Source: Amycolatopsis nalaikhensis | GTDB taxonomy: Bacteria > Actinomycetota > Actinomycetes > Mycobacteriales > Pseudonocardiaceae | Length of the DNA: 64,000 bases | Reading direction: 5' to 3' | Assembly: GCF_030264295.1 (NCBI RefSeq) | Contig: NZ_CP127173.1 | Location: 2,983,501-3,047,500, forward strand | Shown here: positions 1-9,513 of the stretch, piece by piece | Layout of the letters: every line of letters begins with the position of its first letter | How positions within the stretch are numbered: the stretch's first letter is position 1 | Translations under genes and position numbers: made by a program | Notes under the pieces: generated by a model | Told to the model about the DNA's origin: nothing | The model's input: only the letters and a program-made list of their open reading frames with translations | Databases searched by the model: none

Positions 1-57
1 AACGGAGCAATTTCCACCACGTGCGGTCAAGTCGATCTGGCGCAGCGTACAAAGGAT

Positions 58-75
58 CTTCGCGAAATTGCGAAG
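58..75 (-). terminator. Weak hairpin downstream of the flavohemoglobin gene
   Basis: CTTCGC and GCGAAG form a 6-bp stem around GAAATT. A second short stem (AAACGG at 76-81, CCGTTT at 88-93) touches the stop codon of the minus-strand flavohemoglobin gene. Together they could end its transcript, but the stems are short and there is no clear U-tract. The first 91 bases otherwise hold nothing I can name. Confidence 0.3.
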
Positions 76-91
76 AAACGGATTTCCCCGT

Positions 92-1267
92 TTAGTCGAT
101 CGTGAACGGGTCGTACTGGATCTGGTCGAGCGCGCTGCCCGCCACGAGCATGCGCGACACCGTCGCGCGGATCATCGCGGGCGAGCCGGACACCAGGATG
201 TCGTGCTCCGGCCAGGCGCCGTACCGCGTCACCGCCTCGGCCAGCGTGCCCTGCTCGAACCCGGGGACGTCGCCGCCGCGCTCCACCACCGGCGTGATGG
301 TCAGCCAGGGGTTGATGGCCGCGAGCGCGCGCAGTTCTTCGAGGTCGTAGAGGTCTTCCCGGCTCGGCCCGCCGTAGAACAGGCGCGTCTTCGGGTTTTC
401 GCCCCACAGCGCGAGGTGGTCGAGGATCGAGCGCAGCGGCGCCACGCCGGTGCCGCCGGCGACCATCAGGACGCCTCGTGACCGTTCGCGGTCGACCGTC
501 ATCCGGCCGAGTGGCGGGCCGAGCCGCCAGACGTCGCCGGGCTGGGTGTGGCTGACGATGGCGCGCGAGACCCAGCCGCCGTCGATCGCGCGGACGTGGA
601 ACTCGATGCCGCCGTCCTCGCGCGGCGCGTTGGCCGGCGAGAGGTAGCGCCACAGCCGTGGCCGCTGCGGGACTTCGACGCTGACGTACTGGCCGGGGTG
701 GTAGGGCACCGGCTGGTCGGGCAGCAGCCGGACCAGGGCGAGGTCCCAGGTCAGCCGCCGGTGCTCGACGACGGTGGCCTGCCACGACGGCGGGTTCTGG
801 TCGGCCGCGGCGGCGTCCTGCATGGCCCGCGCGGCGATGGTGAACGCCTCGGCCCAGGCCCGCTCGACCTCGGGCGTCCACTCCCGGCCGAGGTGGTTCT
901 TCAGCGACGCGAGCAGCGCCGTGCCGACGGCTTCGTAGTGCCGCGGGACGACGCCGAACTTGCGGTGGTCGCGGCCGAGCTGCTGCAGGAACGGCGCGAG
1001 GTCGTCGGGCCGGTCCACCATCTGCACGATGTGCACCAGCGCGCGCACCAGCCTGCCGCGCTGGATCTCCATGTTGATCGGGAAGAAGTCGCGCGTGGTC
1101 GGCGCGAGGGTGAACAGCATCCCGTAGAAGAACTGCGAGATCTCCGCGATGTAGGGCTCGGACTTGGCCCAGCTGTCCCGGATGAGCCGGACCATCGCGG
1201 TGACCGCCGCGGGGGCTTCACGCGGGGCCGAGGACCTGGGGAGCGGGCTGACGGAATCGGCGGTCAT
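92..1267 (-). CDS. Type II flavohemoglobin-like globin/ferredoxin-reductase fusion
   Basis: 391 aa. Residues about 20-155 form a globin domain with a candidate proximal histidine at H101 (HRKFG). Residues about 160-260 form an FAD-binding domain, where RYLS (207-210) replaces the usual RxYS. The rest is an NAD-binding domain with GGTGVAP at 271-277. Classical flavohemoglobins detoxify NO. The altered FAD motif and the clpB neighbour recall M. tuberculosis Rv0385, a type II flavohemoglobin linked to D-lactate electron transfer, so NO dioxygenase activity should not be assumed. The ATG at 1267 leaves a 20-residue low-complexity N-terminus. The gene is monocistronic and divergent from the MarR gene, with 264 bp between them. 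Confidence 0.85.
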   Translation of the reverse strand: MTADSVSPLPRSSAPREAPAAVTAMVRLIRDSWAKSEPYIAEISQFFYGMLFTLAPTTRDFFPINMEIQRGRLVRALVHIVQMVDRPDDLAPFLQQLGRDHRKFGVVPRHYEAVGTALLASLKNHLGREWTPEVERAWAEAFTIAARAMQDAAAADQNPPSWQATVVEHRRLTWDLALVRLLPDQPVPYHPGQYVSVEVPQRPRLWRYLSPANAPREDGGIEFHVRAIDGGWVSRAIVSHTQPGDVWRLGPPLGRMTVDRERSRGVLMVAGGTGVAPLRSILDHLALWGENPKTRLFYGGPSREDLYDLEELRALAAINPWLTITPVVERGGDVPGFEQGTLAEAVTRYGAWPEHDILVSGSPAMIRATVSRMLVAGSALDQIQYDPFTID

Positions 1268-1491
1268 GACGGGTTGTTCACGGGTCGGGGACCGCCTCCG
1301 GGGTCCTTCGCCACTGCTGCCACCTCGTCACTCAACGTCACTCGAACGGGCCGTGCGCGCGGCCCGTCCGCAGGTTAGCCGCCGGGCGGCCTTTTGCCCG
1401 CATTGTTGCTCCGACCGGGTGTATCACCCCGGCCGTCGGCGTGGGCGACCTCACCGGTCCGATCCTTGCCCGCGCAAGCGTTCCCCAATAA

Positions 1492-1508
1492 ACTTGTATT
1501 ACACAAGT
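1492..1508. promoter_or_regulatory. Probable MarR operator
   Basis: ACTTGT-ATTAC-ACAAGT is a perfect 6-bp inverted repeat with a 5-bp centre, 24 bp before the MarR start codon and just ahead of its AGGAGG ribosome site. Position and symmetry suit autoregulation by a MarR dimer. A related ACTTG/CAAGT repeat lies before the second MarR operon, at 33655-33677. Confidence 0.55.
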
Positions 1509-1531
1509 AATGGCCCTGGCAGGAGGTCCCG

Positions 1532-2017
1532 ATGGGCTTCGACGACACCGACGACGACGTCCGGGTCGAGCTCATGCGCGAGCTGAAGACGGCCTCGCAG
1601 CTCCAGCACGCCTGGATCATGCAGGCCTGGCAGGAGCAGCCCGCGCTGCACCCCGCGGCCGCGATGCTGCTGTCGGACCTCGCGAAGAACGGCGAAGCGC
1701 GGCCGTCCGAGCTGGCGAAACGCCGGTACGTCGACCTGTCGGTGGTCAGCAGGCAGATCTCGCAGCTCTCCGCCGCCGGGCTGGTCGACCGCCGTCCCGC
1801 GCCCGAAGACGGCCGGGCGTCGCTGGTCAGCGTGTCCGAGAAGGGGCGGGCCGAGCTCGCCCGCTGGCGTGCCAACTACCTCGAGTTCATGGAGCAGGCG
1901 CTCGGCGACTGGGACGACGAGCGCGTCACCGACCTCACCGCGCGGCTCGCGGAGATGAACACCGACCTCCGCCGCGCACTGGGCAGCGCCGCCTGCCTCG
2001 CCGACACGACCAAGTGA
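1532..2017 (+). CDS. MarR-family transcriptional regulator
   Basis: 161 aa, usual MarR length. The winged helix-turn-helix spans about residues 48-105, with a recognition-helix segment around LSVVSRQISQL and a wing ending in PEDGRASLVSVSEKG. Flanking helices would form the dimer interface. The ATG follows AGGAGG at 5-bp spacing. An inverted repeat upstream (1492-1508) is a likely autoregulatory operator. The next gene, an MFS exporter 90 bp downstream on the same strand, is the natural target. The ligand is unknown. Confidence 0.85.
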   Translation: MGFDDTDDDVRVELMRELKTASQLQHAWIMQAWQEQPALHPAAAMLLSDLAKNGEARPSELAKRRYVDLSVVSRQISQLSAAGLVDRRPAPEDGRASLVSVSEKGRAELARWRANYLEFMEQALGDWDDERVTDLTARLAEMNTDLRRALGSAACLADTTK

Positions 2018-2106
2018 CACCGGGACCACTCGAAGTGGCATTCGGGGCGCGGAAAATCTCCGTTCGGTCCTGACTTCGCGGTGTTCGGCGGCGTTAACGT
2101 CGGAAC

Positions 2107-3294
2107 GTGACGCGTAGCCGGGTCGCACTGCTGTGCGCGCTGGGGATCGACAACTTCGGCTCAGGTCTCTTCCTCCCGTTGGCACTGGTCTACGTGACCC
2201 AGGTGGTCGGGGTGCCGCTGGCCGTGGCGGGCACCGCCGTCACGCTCGGCACCGTCGGCGGCCTCGTCGTGCCGCCGCTGGCCGGGCGGCTTGTGGACCG
2301 CGTCGGGCCGCGGGCCGTCGTGATCGGCGCCCAGCTCCTGCAGGCCGCCGGCGCGGGCGCGTACCTGCTCGCGGACAGCGCGGGCCCGGTGGTCGTCGCC
2401 GCGGTCCTGCTCGCCACCGGGCAGCAGCTGTTCTACAGCTCCCTGTTCGTCCTGATCGCCGACGTCGCGGGCGACGTCCCGAAGGATCGGCCGTTCGCCG
2501 AGGTGGGGATGGTGCGGGCCGGCTGCTTCGGCCTCGGTGCGCTCGTGGCGGGCGCGCTGCTGACCTGGCTCGGTGCGGGCGGGTACCGGATCGCGCTCGT
2601 CGCCGACGTCGCGACGTTCTTCGTGGCGGCCCTGATCCTCGCGCTGTTCGTGCAGCTCGCGCGGCCGCACCGGCACCAGAGCGAACGGTCGGTCAAGGTG
2701 CTGCGCGACCGGCCCTACCTCGCGTTGATCCTGTTCAGCGGGCTCTTCGGGCTCTCGCTCGACTTCTTCCTGATCGGGACGCCGGTGTTCGTGCTCGACC
2801 GGCTGCACGGCCCGGCCTGGCTGCCGGGTGCGATCCTCGCCCTGCTGACCGTGCTGACCAGCGTCGGCGGCACGCTGGCGTTGCGGCTCACCGCCCGGCT
2901 GACCCGGATCGCCGCGATGCGGGCGGGCTCGGCGTTGTTCGCCGGGTGGTGCCTGGTCAGCCTGGGCGTGCTGCTCGTGCCGGACGGCTGGCAGGCGGTC
3001 TACCTGCTGGTGTCGACGCTCGTGTTCGCCGCGGGCGACCTGGTCTTCGGCCCGCGTTCGGGGGCGCTCGCCGAAGCCGCGGCACCTCCGGTGGCCCGCG
3101 GCCGTTATCTCGCCGCGTACCAGTACGCGTTCACCGTGGCGCAGGTGATCGCGCCCGCGGTGGTCGCGTTGTTCTCGGTGGCGGACTGGTTACCCTGGGT
3201 GCTGGTCGGGGCCTGCGCGGCCCTCGCCGTGGCCGGGCTCGGCACACTGGGACCGCGGCTGCCGGCGAGCGCTGTCGCCCCCGGTCAGAGTTGA
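2107..3294 (+). CDS. MFS transporter, probable drug or metabolite exporter
   Basis: 395 aa with about 12 hydrophobic segments, typical of the 12-TM major facilitator superfamily. The loop between TM2 and TM3 reads GRLVDRVGPR, the family's G-x-x-x-D-R-x-G-R signature. The GTG start was chosen because transmembrane segment 1 begins a few residues later (ALLCALGIDNFGSGLF). It lies downstream of a MarR regulator, an arrangement usual for inducible multidrug or metabolite efflux. Its stop codon lies inside the HAIR element of clpB, so there is almost no spacer before the next promoter. The substrate cannot be deduced. Confidence 0.8.
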   Translation: MTRSRVALLCALGIDNFGSGLFLPLALVYVTQVVGVPLAVAGTAVTLGTVGGLVVPPLAGRLVDRVGPRAVVIGAQLLQAAGAGAYLLADSAGPVVVAAVLLATGQQLFYSSLFVLIADVAGDVPKDRPFAEVGMVRAGCFGLGALVAGALLTWLGAGGYRIALVADVATFFVAALILALFVQLARPHRHQSERSVKVLRDRPYLALILFSGLFGLSLDFFLIGTPVFVLDRLHGPAWLPGAILALLTVLTSVGGTLALRLTARLTRIAAMRAGSALFAGWCLVSLGVLLVPDGWQAVYLLVSTLVFAAGDLVFGPRSGALAEAAAPPVARGRYLAAYQYAFTVAQVIAPAVVALFSVADWLPWVLVGACAALAVAGLGTLGPRLPASAVAPGQS

Positions 3295-3310
3295 GCGGAA
3301 CAGACTCAAG
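3290..3310 (+). promoter_or_regulatory. HAIR element (HspR binding site) of clpB
   Basis: GTTGAGC, a 7-bp spacer GGAACAG, then ACTCAAG. This matches the actinobacterial HAIR consensus CTTGAGT-N7-ACTCAAG in 12 of 14 arm positions, with exact spacing. It lies 80 bp before clpB and overlaps the stop codon of the preceding MFS gene. HspR is known to repress clpB and dnaK operons through such sites. No hspR gene is in the window, so it would act in trans. Confidence 0.8.
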
Positions 3311-3390
3311 TTTTCGTGCGTTAGGGATAGTGACGGGCCATTGTCAGGCCTGTCACCTGGACTTTTGAAGTACCGAGCATGAGGTGAGGG

Positions 3391-5985
<2,595 letters not shown>

Positions 5986-5990
5986 CCCGT

Positions 5991-6032
5991 CGTGAGTGTT
6001 TAGGGCGGTTAGAACCGCCCTAAACACTCACG
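5991..6032. terminator. Perfect 20-bp stem hairpin after clpB
   Basis: Two perfectly complementary 20-base arms (5991-6010 and 6013-6032; the outer part reads CGTGAGTG) are separated by only AG. It starts 6 bp after the clpB stop and would strongly block transcription. There is no U-tract, as is common in actinobacteria. The same outer octamer, arm length and 2-base loop recur at 21132-21173, marking a repeat family. Confidence 0.75.
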
Positions 6033-6150
6033 AGCGGGCGCGTCCATAGTGGAGATTTGTCGACTTGCTCGCGGAAATGGTCCGAACGGGCGCGGCGACA
6101 CGGGGACCGGCGATCATCTCTTCGGCGTAGCAGGCGATACCCTGGCGGTC

Positions 6151-6906
6151 GTGGGTATTCCGGCGTGGATCTGGTTCGTCATCGCCGCCGTCGCGCTGGT
6201 CGCGGGGCTCGGCTTGCTCGCGGCCGACCGGGCCAAGGAGGGCTCGCGCAACCGCGAACGGATGCGCTGGGCGCAGTTGCGCGGCTGGCAGTTCGTCGAG
6301 GAGGACGAACGGCTGCCGCAGCAGTGGTCCGGCGGGGCGATCGGCTACTTCGGCGCGGACGCCGCCGTGAACGTCGTCGCGGGCTCGACCTTCACCTCCG
6401 ACGGCCGCCGCCCGGTGTTCATCTTCGACATCGAGTCCGAGGGCCAGATCCCCGCGGTCGTCGTCGCCGTGCGCTGCAACAAGAAGCACCGGATCCCGAT
6501 CGAGATGTGGCTGTCCAGCGTGCCGTTCCAGCGCGCCGACATGCCCGAGATGCTCGGCCCGATCGGCTCGCGCTACGCCTTCGCCGACGACGCGGACGGC
6601 GCCCGGGTCGTCATCACCCAGGAGCTCGTGGACGCCGCGGACCAGCTCGGCGGCGACGTCGGCGTGGCCTGGCTCGAGAACGAATGGGTGCTCGCCAGCG
6701 TCGTCCCGACCGCCGGGCCGTCGCGGCTCGAGCGGCTGCTGCGGGACCTGGGCGAGATCGCGGACATCGTCGACCCGTTCGACGAGGACTACGACGCGGG
6801 CCGCCACCAGGCGAGCGCGCCGATCCCGGGCGGCAACCCGCCCACCCCGGCCGCCGGGACGCCGGTCCAGCAGCCGCCGGCGGACCCGCCGGGTTCGCCG
6901 AGCTAG
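6151..6906 (+). CDS. Membrane-anchored conserved protein, function unknown
   Basis: 251 aa from a GTG start. An N-terminal hydrophobic helix (IPAWIWFVIAAVALVAGLGLL) is followed by a soluble alpha/beta region and a proline-rich tail of about 40 residues, suggesting one membrane anchor with a cytoplasmic or cell-wall domain. An upstream ATG at 6049 would add 34 residues unlike a signal peptide, so the GTG is preferred. Its position beside clpB recalls M. tuberculosis Rv0383c (from memory, not checked). No catalytic motif is visible. Its TAG stop shares CTAG with the stop of the convergent gene. Confidence 0.7.
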   Translation: MGIPAWIWFVIAAVALVAGLGLLAADRAKEGSRNRERMRWAQLRGWQFVEEDERLPQQWSGGAIGYFGADAAVNVVAGSTFTSDGRRPVFIFDIESEGQIPAVVVAVRCNKKHRIPIEMWLSSVPFQRADMPEMLGPIGSRYAFADDADGARVVITQELVDAADQLGGDVGVAWLENEWVLASVVPTAGPSRLERLLRDLGEIADIVDPFDEDYDAGRHQASAPIPGGNPPTPAAGTPVQQPPADPPGSPS

Positions 6907-7835
6907 AGGCCGAGCAGCCGCTGGTCGAGCACGCTCAGCGAGGCCGACCGGTCGAGGGTGCCGCGCACCGACGTCGTGCCGGCTTCGGCGTGGACCACGT
7001 GGTCGACGCCGAGGTCGCCGCGGATCGAGCCCGCCGGTCCGGCCGGGCCGAGCGACTCGGTCGTCGTCGCCCACCCCGAGGCCGGGCCCAGCTGACCACC
7101 CACTTCGTGCTTCTGCCCGACGTCGAGGACGCCGGCGAACTGGCCGCTCGCGTGCTGCTCGGACGTCGTCCCGAGGCCACCGACCGGCCCGAGGTCGACG
7201 GCCTGCCCGGACGACCGGCGGACCGACAGCGCGCCGTCGAGGTCGCCGGTGAACGTGCCGCGCAGGCCGGTGTCGACTTGCTCGGCGTTCTGGCTCAGCA
7301 CGTCGACGTCGTCCGCCAGCCACACACCGTGGCTGGTGCCCTCACCGAGTCCGACCCGGCGCTCGACCGACCCGGCCACGCCGGGTGACAGCGTGAGGTC
7401 CCGCGCGGCACCGTGGGCGAGCCGCTGGTTGTTGGCCGTCGTCGCGGCGACGTCGCCGAGGCGCAGGCTGTGCCGGCTCCCCCTGGCCACCGCCTCGGTC
7501 TCCTGCTCGGCCGCGGAGGCCGGGGTCTGCCACGTCTCGCGCCGGGTGGTCGCGGACTCCGAGACGTCGTTGACGACGACGGCCCCGGCGACCTCCTTGG
7601 CGAGGAAGTCGTGGCGGGTCGCGGTCAGGGTCTCGCGCACGACGGTGGTCCCGTCCTGGCCCGCCGTCGTGAGGTCGCGCTGGAGCGTGCCGTCGTGCCG
7701 GTGGTCGAGCGGCAGGGTGATTTCGGACGGGGTCGCGAGCGCCGTCGCGGGGGCCGCGAAGAGGAGGGCGACGGGCGCCGCGCCGGCGGCGACCTTGGGC
7801 AGGTAGCCGCTTTTGCGCCTGCTGTGCTTACCCAT
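6903..7835 (-). CDS. Secreted protein of unknown function
   Basis: 310 aa. The N-terminus MGKHSRRKSGYLPK is basic and is followed by a hydrophobic segment ending ATALA, a clear Sec signal peptide with probable cleavage near residue 34. The mature part is Thr/Ser/Asp/Gly-rich with repetitive beta-like segments and no cysteine cluster or enzyme motif. The ATG at 7835 was chosen over an upstream one at 7901 because it places the signal peptide at the start. It is convergent with the preceding membrane-protein gene, the two stops overlapping in CTAG. Function unknown; a surface or structural role is a guess. Confidence 0.65.
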   Translation of the reverse strand: MGKHSRRKSGYLPKVAAGAAPVALLFAAPATALATPSEITLPLDHRHDGTLQRDLTTAGQDGTTVVRETLTATRHDFLAKEVAGAVVVNDVSESATTRRETWQTPASAAEQETEAVARGSRHSLRLGDVAATTANNQRLAHGAARDLTLSPGVAGSVERRVGLGEGTSHGVWLADDVDVLSQNAEQVDTGLRGTFTGDLDGALSVRRSSGQAVDLGPVGGLGTTSEQHASGQFAGVLDVGQKHEVGGQLGPASGWATTTESLGPAGPAGSIRGDLGVDHVVHAEAGTTSVRGTLDRSASLSVLDQRLLGL

Positions 7836-7905
7836 GCGCGGACGATAGCCCGGGGGCGGTTCGGCTGCACCCGGAGGTCCTGACCAGCGGGTATGGTTCA
7901 CTCAC

Positions 7906-8673
7906 ATGACCACCACCGCTGTGATCACCGGAGCCACCGCGGGCATCGGCGCGCAGTTCGCGCGCAAGCTCGCCGCCGAGAAGTACGACCTGGTGCTCGT
8001 GGCCAGGGACGCCGCCAGGCTCGAGGCGTATGCCGCTGAGCTGCGGGAAAAGCACGGTGTCGCGGTCGAGGTGCTGCCCGCCGATCTGTCCGAAGTGGAC
8101 GGACGGAGGGCGGTCGAGGAGCGGCTCGCCGCCGGACCGGTCGACCTGCTGGTGAACAACGCCGGGTTCGGGCTGAACGGCGACTTCTGGACCATCCCGC
8201 CGGACGCCCTGCAGCGCCAGCTCGACGTCAACGTGACCGCCGTGCTGCGGCTGACGCGCGCCGTCCTGCCGGGCATGATCGAGCGCGGTCACGGCGAAAT
8301 CATCCAGGTCAGCAGCGTCGCGGGCTTCTTCAGCGGCCGCGGTTCGACGTACACGGCCAGCAAGAACTGGGTCACGTCGTTCACCGAAGGCATCGCCGCG
8401 TCGCTGCCCAAGGGCGTCCGGATGATGGCGCTGTGCCCCGGGTTCACCGCGACCGAGTTCCACGAACGGGCGGGCATCGGCAAACCCGGCCCGAAAATCG
8501 CCTGGCTGGGTGTCGAACAGGTGGTTGACGAAGCGCTCGCGGACCTCCGCCGCGGCAAGGTGATCTCCGTGCCGAGCTTCCAGTACAAGGCCGTCGTCGC
8601 GATCGGCGGGCTGCTGCCCCGCGCCGTGCTGCGCCGGATCAGCGGCGGCTTCGGCGGCAAGGGCCGCACCTGA
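7906..8673 (+). CDS. Short-chain dehydrogenase/reductase
   Basis: 255 aa classical SDR. The Rossmann motif TGATAGIG lies near residues 8-15, NNAG near 85, and the catalytic Ser followed by YTASK near 155. The C-terminal region ([13 protein letters not shown], then a hydrophobic helix) resembles the DltE/YqjQ subgroup of SDRs. NAD(P)H-dependent; substrate unknown. There is no clear ribosome site. A TATGGT hexamer at 7892-7897 lies 9 bp before the ATG, so the transcript may be leaderless. Transcribed alone and divergent from the secreted-protein gene. Confidence 0.85.
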   Translation: MTTTAVITGATAGIGAQFARKLAAEKYDLVLVARDAARLEAYAAELREKHGVAVEVLPADLSEVDGRRAVEERLAAGPVDLLVNNAGFGLNGDFWTIPPDALQRQLDVNVTAVLRLTRAVLPGMIERGHGEIIQVSSVAGFFSGRGSTYTASKNWVTSFTEGIAASLPKGVRMMALCPGFTATEFHERAGIGKPGPKIAWLGVEQVVDEALADLRRGKVISVPSFQYKAVVAIGGLLPRAVLRRISGGFGGKGRT

Positions 8674-8675
8674 AA

Positions 8676-8702
8676 GCGCAACTTTCCCTACGAAAGTGAC
8701 GC
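8676..8702. repeat. Short hairpin repeat, copy 1 (CACTTTC family)
   Basis: GCGCAACTTTC, loop CCTAC, GAAAGTGACGC: an 11-bp stem with two mismatches. It begins 3 bp after the SDR stop and may end its transcript. Related copies with the same arm and a 5-base CCTAT/ATAGG loop occur at 26413-26439 and 44177-44203. Confidence 0.55.
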
Positions 8703-8778
8703 AGTAGGGCTGTCCCCACCCCGAAGACGCACGCGCGCACCAGGGTGATCGGGGCGCCGTCTCCCTAGCGTTTTCCCC

Positions 8779-9513
8779 ATGACGACTGAGGCGGTGCGGC
8801 TCGAGGCCGTGCGCAAGGAGTACGGCGGCGTGGTCGCGCTGGACGGGGTTTCGATCTCCTTCCCGCGTGGCGGGTTCACGGCGGTGATGGGCCCGTCCGG
8901 GTCGGGCAAGAGCACGTTCCTGCACTGCGCGGCGGGCCTCGACCGGCCTACGTCGGGCCGCGTCGTGCTCGACGGCCAGGACCTCGACGGCAAGAACGAG
9001 ACCTACCTGACGAAGCTGCGGCGCGACCGCGTCGGCTTCGTCTTCCAGGCGTTCAACCTGCTCCCGGCGTTGACGGTCGAGCAGAACGTCGTGCTGCCGC
9101 TGCAGCTGGCGGGCAAGCGCCCGGACAAGCGGCTCGTGGCGCGGATCCTCGCGCACGTCGGGCTCGACGGGCGCCGCAAGCACCTGCCCGGCCAGCTCTC
9201 CGGCGGGCAGCAGCAGCGCGTCGCGATCGCTCGGGCGCTGGTCACCGACCCCGCCGTGCTGTTCGCCGACGAGCCGACCGGCGCCCTCGACACCCGCACC
9301 GCCGCCGACGTGCTCGGCCTGCTGCGCGATTCCGTCCGGGTGTCCGGCCAGACGGTGATCATGGTGACGCACGACCCGGTCGCCGCGTCCTACGCCGACC
9401 AGGTCGTGTTCCTGGCCGACGGCCGGATCGCCGGACGCCTGGTCCACCCGACCGCGGAAGCCGTCGCCGAGCGGATGACCCACCTGGGTGCGTGGGGCCG
9501 GGTGGCGGCCTGA
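8779..9513 (+). CDS. ABC transporter ATP-binding protein (MacB/LolD type)
   Basis: 244 aa single ABC domain. Walker [10 protein letters not shown] at about residues 38-46, Q-loop [11 protein letters not shown], signature LSGGQQQR, Walker [13 protein letters not shown] and the H-loop VTHD are all present. The EPTGALD wording and the Q-loop are typical of the MacB/LolD/YknY group, which pairs with FtsX-like permeases. The stop overlaps the ATG of exactly such a permease (TGATG), so the two form one transporter. A TAGCGT hexamer 8 bp before the ATG and no ribosome site suggest a leaderless transcript. Confidence 0.92.
   Translation: MTTEAVRLEAVRKEYGGVVALDGVSISFPRGGFTAVMGPSGSGKSTFLHCAAGLDRPTSGRVVLDGQDLDGKNETYLTKLRRDRVGFVFQAFNLLPALTVEQNVVLPLQLAGKRPDKRLVARILAHVGLDGRRKHLPGQLSGGQQQRVAIARALVTDPAVLFADEPTGALDTRTAADVLGLLRDSVRVSGQTVIMVTHDPVAASYADQVVFLADGRIAGRLVHPTAEAVAERMTHLGAWGRVAA

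Noticed and set aside
2092..2099. CGTTAACG palindrome before the MFS gene
   Set aside because: Only 8 bp and without further symmetry; too short to claim an operator.
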